Made by a program: the position numbers and the translations under genes | Notes under the pieces: generated by a model | What the model saw: only the letters and a program-made list of their open reading frames with translations | The model's database searches: none | What the model was told of the DNA's origin: nothing | Shown: positions 7,414 through 14,412 of the stretch, piece by piece | How positions within the stretch are numbered: the stretch's first letter is position 1 | How the letters are laid out: each line of letters opens with the position of its first letter | Assembly: GCA_050247255.1 (NCBI GenBank) | Contig: JBFWUM010000068.1 | Location: 1-16,511, forward strand | Direction of reading: 5' to 3' | Origin: JBFWUM01 sp050247255 | Lineage (GTDB): Bacteria > Acidobacteriota > Vicinamibacteria > Vicinamibacterales > UBA2999 | DNA: 16,511 bases

Positions 7414-7508
7414 TCGGCAGTGGGCAGTCGGCGGTCGGCAGTAGCTCCGGACTAGCTCGACGCCCCGCTCACTGCCCACTGCCCACTGCCGACTGCCGAC
7501 TGCCGACT
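7412..7508. repeat. Inverted array of 7-base repeats (AGTSGGC)
   Basis: The left arm (7412-7444) is built of 7-base units AGTCGGC, AGTGGGC, AGTCGGC, GGTCGGC and a partial AGT. The right arm (7471-7508) is the complement of the same units: ACTGCCC twice, ACTGCCG three times, then ACT. In one register 7412-7442 pairs with 7478-7508 over 31 positions with two mismatches and one G-U, leaving a loop of about 35 bases. Other registers, shifted by 7, are also possible. The kinase stop codon TAG (7411-7413) overlaps the first unit. It could act as a terminator-like hairpin, though no T-tract follows. Confidence 0.8.
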
Positions 7509-7557
7509 TGTAAGCCCCACATTCCCCCTTGGGCGACCGCCCGTATTACCATTTCCT

Positions 7558-7564
7558 AAAGGAG
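7558..7564 (+). promoter_or_regulatory. Strong ribosome-binding site of ilvE
   Basis: AAAGGAG lies 10 bases before the ATG at 7575. It fixes that start and is one of the few strong Shine-Dalgarno sequences in the window. No convincing promoter hexamers are seen between the repeat array and this site; TATTAC at 7544 is the only A/T-rich candidate for a -10. Confidence 0.7.
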
Positions 7565-7574
7565 CGGTAGACAT

Positions 7575-8513
7575 ATGGGCTTTCCCGGGACAGGCAAGAT
7601 CTGGATGAACGGCACGCTGGTGGAGTGGAAGGACGCGACGATTCATGTCGGGTCCCACGTCGTCCACTACGGCAGCGGCGTGTTCGAGGGGGCCCGGTGC
7701 TACGACACGAAGCAGGGTCCGGCCTGCTTCCGCCTGGATGCGCACATGAAGCGGCTGATGGATTCGGCGCGCATCTACCGCATGGATTCGCCGTACGACC
7801 AGCAGACGCTGACCGACGCGGTCAACGAGCTGATTACCGTCAACGGCTTCCGCGCCTGCTACATCCGCCCGCTCATTTACCGCGGCTACGACTCGCTCGG
7901 CGTCAACCCGCTGCCCTGCCCGGTCGACGTCGCGATCATGCTGTGGGAATGGGGCGCCTACTTCACGAAGGAAGCGATCGAGGAAGGGCTCGACGTCAAG
8001 ATCTCGACCTGGGCGCGCAACGCGCCGAACACGACGCCGGCGATGGCCAAGAGCGTCGCCAACTACGCCAACGCGCAGCTGATCAAGATGGAGGCGATTG
8101 CCGACGGCTACGCCGAGGCGATCGCCCTCGATCACTTCGGCAACCTGAGCGAAGGCAGCGGCCAGAACGTGTTCATCGTCCGTGAGGGGGTGCTCTACAC
8201 ACCGCCCATCGGCAACTCGGTCCTCTGGGGCATCACCCGCGATTCGGTGATCACCATCGCCAAGGACCTCGGCTTCGAGGTGCGCGAGCAGACGCTGCCG
8301 CGCGAGGTCCTCTACATGGCCGACGAGGTCTTCTTCGTCGGGACGGCCGTGGAAGTGACGCCGATCCGATCGGTCGACCGGGTCACGATCGGGCCGGGCC
8401 GCCGCGGGCCGATTACCGAGGCCATCCAGCAGCGGTTCTTCCAGATCGTCAAGGGCGAGTACCCGGACACCCACGGCTGGCTCCAGCCGGTCCGTTCCGC
8501 CGTCGCCAGGTAG
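7575..8513 (+). CDS. ilvE: Branched-chain amino acid aminotransferase IlvE
   Basis: This is a PLP enzyme of fold class IV that interconverts leucine, isoleucine and valine with their 2-oxo acids, using 2-oxoglutarate. The 312-residue length is typical. The N-terminal block MNGTLVEWKDATIHVG (11-26) and HYGSGVFEGARCY (31-43) are diagnostic. The PLP lysine is Lys159 (MAKSVANYANAQL). Glu193 (LSEGSGQNVF) is the usual cofactor-ring contact, and FFVGTAVEVTPI (253-264) is the phosphate/substrate region. D-amino-acid aminotransferase and aminodeoxychorismate lyase share the fold but fit these motifs less well. It appears monocistronic: a repeat array precedes it and a terminator follows directly. Confidence 0.95.
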   Translation: MGFPGTGKIWMNGTLVEWKDATIHVGSHVVHYGSGVFEGARCYDTKQGPACFRLDAHMKRLMDSARIYRMDSPYDQQTLTDAVNELITVNGFRACYIRPLIYRGYDSLGVNPLPCPVDVAIMLWEWGAYFTKEAIEEGLDVKISTWARNAPNTTPAMAKSVANYANAQLIKMEAIADGYAEAIALDHFGNLSEGSGQNVFIVREGVLYTPPIGNSVLWGITRDSVITIAKDLGFEVREQTLPREVLYMADEVFFVGTAVEVTPIRSVDRVTIGPGRRGPITEAIQQRFFQIVKGEYPDTHGWLQPVRSAVAR

Positions 8514-8542
8514 GTCACCCCTTTACGGGTGGCAGTTTTTTT
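8514..8542 (+). terminator. Intrinsic terminator of ilvE
   Basis: Directly after the ilvE stop, 8514-8520 pairs with 8527-8533 (seven pairs including one G-U; core CACCC/GGGTG) around a 6-base loop. Two bases later comes a run of seven T (8536-8542). This is a classic intrinsic terminator layout and the only clear one in the window. Confidence 0.7.
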
Positions 8543-8572
8543 CGCGAGGCCGTGAACCTTTTCGGCCTCGCG
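8543..8572. repeat. Perfect 9-base inverted repeat before the BlaI-type gene
   Basis: CGCGAGGCC (8543-8551) and GGCCTCGCG (8564-8572) are exact complements, extendable by a G-C pair to ten, with a 10-12-base loop. It follows the T-run of the ilvE terminator immediately and has no T-run of its own downstream. It may reinforce termination or shield the next operon from readthrough; an operator role is also possible. Confidence 0.5.
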
Positions 8573-8587
8573 TTCGTCTGAGGGAAT

Positions 8588-8605
8588 GTGCTACAAACGC
8601 AGCAC
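8588..8605. promoter_or_regulatory. Candidate operator/promoter of the blaI-like operon
   Basis: GTGCT-N8-AGCAC is an 18-base dyad ending 5 bases before the ATG at 8611. It overlaps TGCTACAAA, which can be read as an extended -10 (TGn plus TACAAA, four of six matches). BlaI/MecI repressors bind dyads containing TACA/TGTA cores and repress their own operons. The left half here contains TACA, but the right half is degenerate, and no -35 is recognised. No Shine-Dalgarno sequence separates it from the start codon. Confidence 0.35.
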
Positions 8606-8610
8606 CTCAG

Positions 8611-8997
8611 ATGACACCAGCACCTGGCCTCAAGCTCTCCCGCCGCGAGCGGGAAATCATGGACGCCCTGTTCAGCCTGTCCGAGGCGACGGCCGAGGAC
8701 ATCCGGAGCCGGTTGATCGACCCGCCCAGCTACTCCGCCGTCCGCGCCATGCTGGCCAGGCTCGAAGGCAAGGGGCACATCCGCCACCGTGAAGACGGCC
8801 TGCGCTACGTCTACGCGCCGACGGTGTCGCGAACCGCCGCCCGCCGGGACGCGTTGAAGCAGTACGTCGGCACCTTCTTCGGCGGCTCCCTCGGCACCAT
8901 GGTCACGTCGCTGGTCCGGCAGGAGTCCTGGACCGACGAAGAACTGGACGCGCTGCAGGCTGAGATCGAACGCGCCAGGAAAGAGAAGAACAGATGA
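8611..8997 (+). CDS. BlaI/MecI/CopY family transcriptional repressor
   Basis: This is a 128-residue winged-helix repressor. The DNA-binding part covers about 6-70 (LKLSRREREIMDALFSL, then the recognition region SYSAVRAMLARLEGKGHI and the wing HREDGLRYVYAP). Residues 72-128 form the helical dimerisation region where family members are cleaved by their cognate membrane protease. The stop overlaps the start of the M56 gene in ATGA, the usual blaI-blaR1 arrangement. No beta-lactamase gene is nearby, so the controlled genes are unknown; the operon itself and perhaps the DUF5916 gene downstream are candidates. I give no symbol because the inducer is unlikely to be a beta-lactam. Confidence 0.93.
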   Translation: MTPAPGLKLSRREREIMDALFSLSEATAEDIRSRLIDPPSYSAVRAMLARLEGKGHIRHREDGLRYVYAPTVSRTAARRDALKQYVGTFFGGSLGTMVTSLVRQESWTDEELDALQAEIERARKEKNR

Positions 8998-10493
8998 TTG
9001 CGGTCCCGCTGTTGATCAAGGTCACCGCGGCGCTCGTGCTCGGTCTCGCAGCGGCGATCGGCGCCCCGCGCGCGCGGGCGTCCGTCCGCCACCTGTTCCT
9101 CGCCTGCACGTTCGGGGTGCTCGCCGGGCTGCCGGTCGCGTCGGCGCTGGCGCCCAATGTCACGATCGAGGTCCCGGTGACGCCGGAGTCGGCCGCGTAC
9201 TCCGCTCCCGTGGCAGACGCCATGGTCAGCACCGTGATTGCCGACGTGAAGGTCAGGCAGGCCGTCAGCCGGACCCTCACCGTCCCCTACGCCGACGTCC
9301 TCATCGTCATCGCCTGGGGCGTCGGGACGCTGCTGTTCATGCTGCCGCTGGCCACCGCGCTCGGCCGCGTGCGCCACCTTCGGCGAACCGCAGTGCCCTG
9401 GGACGGCGGGCGGGTGTTCCTGCGCCGCCCCGATGTGGAACTGCTGCTGCACGAAGAGGCGCGGGCGCCGCTGACCTGTGGCGTGCTGCGGCCGGCGATC
9501 ATCCTGCCGATCGATGCGCCGTCCTGGAGCCGCGAGCAGCTCGCGCGGGCCTTCACCCACGAACTGGAACACATCCACCGTGGCGACTGGTGGATGCAGG
9601 TCGCCTCGCGCGCAACGTGCGCCGTCTACTGGTTCCATCCGCTCGCCTGGGTGGCCTGGCGCCGGCTGGCGCTCGAGGCGGAACGCGCCTGTGACGATGC
9701 GGTGCTGCGCAGCGCGGACGGGACCGGCGACGGGACTGGCTATGCCGAGCAGCTCGTCACCCTCGCCCGCCGACTCGCGCCGCGGGCGCACCCACTGCTG
9801 TCGATGGCCGGCCGCAGCGACCTCTCTGCGCGGGTGCGCGCGCTGCTGAACCCCCGGCTGGCGCGCGGCCGCGCCGGCCTCACCGCCGCCGTTCCGGTGT
9901 TCGTCCTCGCCGCCCTCTTTGTCGCAATCGTCGCGCCGCTGAGCGCGGTGGCCGAGCGGCGGTTGATGCCACTGCCAACCGATGCGGACCTGTCGCTGTT
10001 CAACGCCGCCGAACGCGGGCGCCTGGCGCGCGTGCGCGAGCTTATTGCCGATGGGGCCAACCCGGACGCTGCGATCCCCGGCGATGGCTCACCGCTGATT
10101 GCGGCGGCGCGCAACGGGCACTTCGACGTCTCGCAGGCCCTGCTGGATGCCGGCGCCGATCCGAACCTGGCCGTGCCCGGCGACGGCAACCCGCTCATCA
10201 TGGCGGCCCTCAACGATCGCCTCGACATCGCCGGGCTGCTGCTCGACCGCGGCGCGGACGTGAACGCGATCGTGCAGGGCGACGAGACGCCGCTCATCAA
10301 TGCCAGCGCGGGCGGGCATCTCGACATGGTCCGGCTGCTCGTCGACAAAGGCGCCGACGTCAACCTGGGCGCGTGGGCAGGCCGTGCCCCCGAGCGGCCG
10401 AATGACATGTTCCGAACCCCGCTGAACATGGCCGAACGGGGTGGCCACCAGGACGTCGTCAACTTCCTGCGCTCGCGAGGGGCGACGCGATGA
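8994..10493 (+). CDS. BlaR1-like M56 membrane metallopeptidase with C-terminal ankyrin repeats
   Basis: This is a 499-residue membrane protease, probably the antirepressor for the preceding BlaI-type protein. Helices are predicted at about 4-22, 33-54, 99-122 and 297-318. Basic residues at 25-32, 125-131 and 287-293 place the protease loop in the cytoplasm and the C-terminus in the periplasm. The zinc site is HELEH (189-193) with Glu230 in the M56 block LEAERACDDAVL. BlaR1 carries a penicillin-binding sensor after helix 4; this protein has five ankyrin-like repeats instead, starting near 334, 366, 399, 432 and 475, with GADxN ends on the first four and a roughly 10-residue insertion before the last. 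Three inter-repeat loops share a GDxxPLI pattern (363-369, 396-402, 429-435). No SxxK penicillin-binding motif is present. The signal it detects is unknown. Confidence 0.9.
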   Translation: MIAVPLLIKVTAALVLGLAAAIGAPRARASVRHLFLACTFGVLAGLPVASALAPNVTIEVPVTPESAAYSAPVADAMVSTVIADVKVRQAVSRTLTVPYADVLIVIAWGVGTLLFMLPLATALGRVRHLRRTAVPWDGGRVFLRRPDVELLLHEEARAPLTCGVLRPAIILPIDAPSWSREQLARAFTHELEHIHRGDWWMQVASRATCAVYWFHPLAWVAWRRLALEAERACDDAVLRSADGTGDGTGYAEQLVTLARRLAPRAHPLLSMAGRSDLSARVRALLNPRLARGRAGLTAAVPVFVLAALFVAIVAPLSAVAERRLMPLPTDADLSLFNAAERGRLARVRELIADGANPDAAIPGDGSPLIAAARNGHFDVSQALLDAGADPNLAVPGDGNPLIMAALNDRLDIAGLLLDRGADVNAIVQGDETPLINASAGGHLDMVRLLVDKGADVNLGAWAGRAPERPNDMFRTPLNMAERGGHQDVVNFLRSRGATR

Positions 10494-10502
10494 AACGCGT
10501 CA

Positions 10503-10529
10503 AGGCCGGCTGAAGCCGGCCTCCACGTA
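10503..10529. repeat. Short GC-rich intergenic palindrome
   Basis: GGCCGGCT (10504-10511) and AGCCGGCC (10514-10521) are exact complements around a GA, followed by TCCACGTA. It sits in the 66-base gap between the M56 and DUF5916 genes. Its core resembles the right side hairpin at 5568-5584 of the large palindrome, and both are followed by CCAC at similar distance, suggesting one dispersed repeat family. It could attenuate transcription into the DUF5916 gene, although no T-run follows. Confidence 0.65.
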
Positions 10530-10559
10530 GAGCAGTACCCACTCAACGAGGACTGATCG

Positions 10560-12779
10560 ATGAAGGCATTTTCTGCCGTTGCGCTCGTCGTGTGCCTGTT
10601 TCCAGCCGTCGCCAGCGCCCAGGGGCGCCCGGCACAGGAGTTCGTGGTGACCTCGACGCCGACGCCGATCAACGTCGACGGCCGGCTGGAGGAAGACGAA
10701 TGGGCCGGCGCGGTGGCCATTCCGCTGCGCTACGAGTACTTCCCCGGCGACAACGTGCCGGCGCCGGTCGACACGGTGTGCCGCGTGGCCTACGACGCCG
10801 AACGGCTCTACGTCGGCTGCCGCGCCAGCGACCCGGACATCGGCGCGCTGCGCGCCAACCTTGCCGACCGCGACGTGCCAAAAGACGATGACACGATCGG
10901 GTTCTTCGTCGATCCGTTCAACGACGGCCGGCGGGCGTTCCAGTTCCGCGTCAACGCACGCGGCGTCCAGCTCGACGCGCTGAACAGCGACGTCGACGAT
11001 TCGGAAGACTGGTCGTGGGACGCCATCTGGGACGCGCAGACGCAGATCCTCGCCGACGGCTACACCGTCGAGATGGCCATTCCGTTCACCTCGCTGCGCT
11101 TCCCGCGCACCAGCGGCCCCCAGACCTGGGGGTTTGCCGCGTCGCGCGAGATGCCGCGCTCGGCCAAGATCCGCATGCGCTCCGCCTACGTGGACCGCAA
11201 CCGCACCTGCCTCGTGTGCCAGTTCGACAAGCTCACCGGCATCCAGGGGGTCACGCCGGGGCGCAACCTCGAATTCGATCCCACCGTCACGCTGGCGCGG
11301 ACCGATCGCCGCGCGATCGGCGGCCGCTTCGCCGCCGGCAACACCGACGCGCAGGCGGGGCTCTCGGCGCGATGGAGCCTGCGGCCGAACGTGGTGCTGA
11401 GCGGCACGATCAACCCGGACTTCTACCAGGTGGAAGCTGATGCGGCTCAATTGGACGTCAACACGCAGTTCCAGCTGCGGTTCTCGGAGAAGCGTCCGTT
11501 CTTCCTCGAGGGAGCGGATCTCTTCCGCACGCCCTATGAGGTGGTCTTCACGCGCACGGTTGCCGACCCGAGCAGCGGTATCAAGCTGACCGGCAAGGAG
11601 GGCGCGCACGCCTTCGGCGCATTCATGACGCGTGACGAGGTCACCGGCGTGCTCGTCCCCGGCTTCGACAGCTCGTCGTTCCTCCTGCTCGATCGTGCCA
11701 ACACCTCCACCGTCCTGCGGTACCGGCGCGATCTCGGCAGCAGGGGGTCGACCGTCGGCGTGCTGTTCACAGGACGCCAGGCGGGCGACTACGGGAACAG
11801 CGTGGGCGGGCTTGACGGCGTGGCGCGCCTCACCGACGCGGACACGGTCCGCCTCCAGTGGCTCGGCTCGCAGACGGACTATCCCGACGGGTCCGCGGCA
11901 TCGTCGGGACAGGCGCAGGGTTCGATCGGCGGCCAGGCGTTCTTCGGCGAGTACACGCGCGACTCCCGCAACTGGGAATGGAATGCCGCCGTGCTCGGCG
12001 CTTCTCCGGGCTTCCGCGCCGACTCCGGCTTCATGCCGCAGGTCAGCTTCCGGCAAATGGACGTCGGCATCGACCGGAAGCTCGTCGGCGCCGCCGATCG
12101 CTGGTTCAACGAGATCACGCTTGGTTTCGGCTGCGATCGCACCACCGACTGGGATGGCGGCCGCACGTCCTGGGGTTGCGACACCTCCCTGGACTACAGC
12201 GGTCCCTGGCAGCTGGAGGCCAGCTACAATCCGGCGCCGAACAGCGAGTACTTCGACGGCCGGACCTACAGCAACTTCCGCCACAACATCAACGTCAGCG
12301 TCCGGCCAAGCGGCGCCCTCGCGCCCTACGTCAGCATCGTCAAGGGCGGCACCATCGACTTTGCCAACTCGCGGCAGGCGCAGCAGCTGCGGCTGACCGC
12401 CGGCGCCGACTACAACCTGTTCGGCCGGCTGACCGGCGACGTCAGCTACACCGAGCAGGCGCTCGACGTCGAAGGCGGCCAGCGGCTGTTCGTCGCCAGG
12501 TTGACACAGGCGTCTGCCGTCCAGCATCTGACGCCGCGGACGTTTGTCCGCGTCATCCTGCAGTACCGTGACACCACCCGCGATCCGCTGCTCTACAGGT
12601 CCCAGGTAGGCGCGAGCAGCCGCCAGTTCTTCTCGCAGTGGCTCTTCAGCTACAAGGTGAACCCGCAGACCGTGTTCCTGGCCGGCTACTCAGACAATGC
12701 GAGCGGTACCAACGTCCTCGACCTGGCGCGCACGGACCGGACGTTCTTCCTGAAGGTCGGCTATGCCTGGCTGCCGTAA
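10560..12779 (+). CDS. DUF5916 outer-membrane protein with N-terminal family-9-like carbohydrate-binding domain
   Basis: This is a 739-residue exported protein. The signal peptide covers 1-20 (ends AVASA). Residues about 35-215 resemble family 9 carbohydrate-binding modules: INVDGRLEEDEWAGA (37-51), then WDAIWDAQ and GYTVEMAIPFTSLRF. From about 235 the DUF5916 region follows, with its characteristic NPDFYQVEADAAQLDVNTQF and EKRPFFLEGADLF segments. The second half alternates short polar and aromatic beta-strands and ends in FFLKVGYAWLP, as outer-membrane barrels do. Its molecular function is not established; sugar binding at the N-terminus is inferred from the fold only. A GAGGA (10548-10552) lies 7 bases before the ATG. 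It follows the BlaI-type/M56 pair on the same strand and precedes pilT by 19 bases. Confidence 0.88.
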   Translation: MKAFSAVALVVCLFPAVASAQGRPAQEFVVTSTPTPINVDGRLEEDEWAGAVAIPLRYEYFPGDNVPAPVDTVCRVAYDAERLYVGCRASDPDIGALRANLADRDVPKDDDTIGFFVDPFNDGRRAFQFRVNARGVQLDALNSDVDDSEDWSWDAIWDAQTQILADGYTVEMAIPFTSLRFPRTSGPQTWGFAASREMPRSAKIRMRSAYVDRNRTCLVCQFDKLTGIQGVTPGRNLEFDPTVTLARTDRRAIGGRFAAGNTDAQAGLSARWSLRPNVVLSGTINPDFYQVEADAAQLDVNTQFQLRFSEKRPFFLEGADLFRTPYEVVFTRTVADPSSGIKLTGKEGAHAFGAFMTRDEVTGVLVPGFDSSSFLLLDRANTSTVLRYRRDLGSRGSTVGVLFTGRQAGDYGNSVGGLDGVARLTDADTVRLQWLGSQTDYPDGSAASSGQAQGSIGGQAFFGEYTRDSRNWEWNAAVLGASPGFRADSGFMPQVSFRQMDVGIDRKLVGAADRWFNEITLGFGCDRTTDWDGGRTSWGCDTSLDYSGPWQLEASYNPAPNSEYFDGRTYSNFRHNINVSVRPSGALAPYVSIVKGGTIDFANSRQAQQLRLTAGADYNLFGRLTGDVSYTEQALDVEGGQRLFVARLTQASAVQHLTPRTFVRVILQYRDTTRDPLLYRSQVGASSRQFFSQWLFSYKVNPQTVFLAGYSDNASGTNVLDLARTDRTFFLKVGYAWLP

Positions 12780-12791
12780 CCGCCGATAATC

Positions 12792-12797
12792 AGGAGG
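12792..12797 (+). promoter_or_regulatory. Perfect Shine-Dalgarno oddly close to the pilT start
   Basis: AGGAGG is followed by a single base and then the ATG at 12799, whereas 5-9 bases is normal. The protein start MHVNDLLKIAVDNGASDLHL fits the conserved PilT N-terminus, so I keep this ATG. No other start codon of the usual kinds follows at a better distance in frame. Initiation may be weak or may use an unusual start. Confidence 0.5.
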
Positions 12798-12798
12798 C

Positions 12799-13947
12799 AT
12801 GCACGTCAACGACCTCCTGAAGATTGCTGTCGATAACGGGGCCTCGGACCTGCACCTGAAGGTCGGCAGCTACCCGATGATGCGGGTGCGGGGGCTGCTG
12901 ACCCCGGCAACCGAGGATCGGCGCCTGGAGAACGACGACCTGGTCTCCATGGCTGCCGCCGTGCTCCCGACGAGCCAGCGCGAGAAGTTCAAGGACAACC
13001 ACGAGGTCGACCTGGCCTACAGCGTGGCCGGGCTCGGGCGTTTCCGCTGCAACGCCTTCCAGCAGCGCGGCACCATCGGGATGATCTTCCGCGTCATCCC
13101 GCTGAAGGTGGCGACCATCGACGAGCTGGCGCTGCCGCCGATCCTCAAGAAGATCGCCGCCGAAGAGCGCGGCCTGGTCCTGGTCACCGGCACCACCGGC
13201 AGCGGCAAGAGCACCACCCTGGCGGCGATGATCGACGAGATCAACCAGACGCGCACCGCGCACGTGATGACGGTGGAGGACCCGATCGAGTACCTCCACC
13301 GCGACAACCGCTCGATCATCAACCAGCGCGAGATCGGCGTCGACACCGAGAGCTTCTCGCACGCGCTGCGCAGCGCGCTGCGGCAGGATCCGGACGTCAT
13401 CCTCGTCGGCGAGATGCGCGACTTCGAGACGATCGAGACGGCGCTCCTGGCCGCTGAAACCGGCCACCTGGTCTTCTCCACCCTGCACACGCTCGACGCG
13501 ACCGAAACGATCAACCGCATCATCGCCATGTACCCGCCGCACCAGCAGAAGCAGATCCGCATCCAGCTGGCCAGCGTGCTGAAGGCGGTGATCTCGCAGC
13601 GGCTGATTCCGAAGGCCGACAGCAAGGGGCGCGCGCCGGCGGTGGAGGTGCTGATCAGCACCGCGTTCATCCGCGACTGCATCATGGACAAGGAAAAGTC
13701 GCACCTGATTCACGGCGCCATCGCCCAGGGGACGTCGCAATACGGGATGCAGACGTTCGACCAGTCGATCTACGGTCTCTACGAGAAGGGGCTCGTCTCC
13801 TACGAGGAGGCGCTGCGCTGGGCCTCGAACGTGGATGAGTTCAAGCTGAAGGTCCAGGGCATTTCCACCACGGCCGACATGGCCCGGGACGAGATGGCCC
13901 GCGCCGCCGGCACCGGCGCCCCCGAGATCACGCGGTTTGGACGATAG
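12799..13947 (+). CDS. pilT: Type IV pilus retraction ATPase PilT
   Basis: PilT is the hexameric cytoplasmic ATPase that depolymerises type IV pili and so drives twitching and DNA uptake. The protein has 382 residues. The N-terminal PAS-like domain begins with the typical DLLKIAVDNGASDLHLKVG. The P-loop is GTTGSGKST (131-139), the Asp box includes VEDPIEYL (159-166), Walker B is QDPDVILVGEMRD (196-208) and the His box is GHLVFSTLHTLDA (222-234). A lack of the longer N-terminal domain of PilB and the short length favour PilT over an assembly ATPase. No other pilus gene is nearby. The last 11 bases overlap recX. Confidence 0.95.
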   Translation: MHVNDLLKIAVDNGASDLHLKVGSYPMMRVRGLLTPATEDRRLENDDLVSMAAAVLPTSQREKFKDNHEVDLAYSVAGLGRFRCNAFQQRGTIGMIFRVIPLKVATIDELALPPILKKIAAEERGLVLVTGTTGSGKSTTLAAMIDEINQTRTAHVMTVEDPIEYLHRDNRSIINQREIGVDTESFSHALRSALRQDPDVILVGEMRDFETIETALLAAETGHLVFSTLHTLDATETINRIIAMYPPHQQKQIRIQLASVLKAVISQRLIPKADSKGRAPAVEVLISTAFIRDCIMDKEKSHLIHGAIAQGTSQYGMQTFDQSIYGLYEKGLVSYEEALRWASNVDEFKLKVQGISTTADMARDEMARAAGTGAPEITRFGR

Positions 13948-14407
13948 CGCCCGCGACGCCTACGTCGCCGGGTTGAAGCTGCTCGCTCGGCGCGAACTGT
14001 CGGAGAAGCAGGTCCGCGAGCGGCTGCGGCGCAAGGAATACGAGAACGACGACATCGACAGCGCGATTGCCCGCCTGAAGAGCGACCGCGCGCTCGACGA
14101 CACCCGCTTCGCCCATGCCCTCGCCCGCCACGAAATCAGCACGAAACGCCACGGCCGCCTGCGGGCGCAGCGGCAGCTCGAGTCCGCGGGCGTGCCTCCC
14201 CCGCTCGCCCGCGCCGCGCTCGACGAGGCGCTCGGCCAGGTCGACCAGGACGCCCTGATCGAATCGGCGCTCTCCCGCCGACTGCGCGGCGACGCGACGA
14301 TCGACGACGAGGCCCAGTTCCGAAGGCTCTACCGGTTCCTGATCGGCCAGGGCTTCGACAGCGAACGGGCGTTGCGCGTGCTGAAGCGTCACCGTCCATT
14401 AAAATAG
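13937..14407 (+). CDS. recX: Regulatory protein RecX
   Basis: RecX binds RecA filaments and limits recombination and the SOS response. The 156-residue protein shows the repeated three-helix pattern of the family: LKLLARRELSEKQVRERL near the start, SDRALDDTRFAHALARHEI (the glldD..fA signature), then RLRAQRQLESAGV and the C-terminal YRFLIGQGFDSERALRVLKR. I use a TTG start that overlaps pilT by 11 bases, because it places the first helix at the usual distance from the N-terminus and no ATG fits. The start remains uncertain. recA is not in the window. Its stop lies 5 bases before alaS; recX next to alaS is known from many bacteria. Confidence 0.9.
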   Translation: MDDSARDAYVAGLKLLARRELSEKQVRERLRRKEYENDDIDSAIARLKSDRALDDTRFAHALARHEISTKRHGRLRAQRQLESAGVPPPLARAALDEALGQVDQDALIESALSRRLRGDATIDDEAQFRRLYRFLIGQGFDSERALRVLKRHRPLK

Positions 14408-14412
14408 GCGGA

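Noticed and set aside
7412..7508. CRISPR array
   Set aside because: Units are 7 bases, contiguous without spacers, and face each other; no cas genes are present.
10500..12527. 675-codon minus-strand frame opposite the DUF5916 gene
   Set aside because: The plus-strand product has a signal peptide and family motifs; the antisense product has neither and fits the GC-rich shadow pattern.
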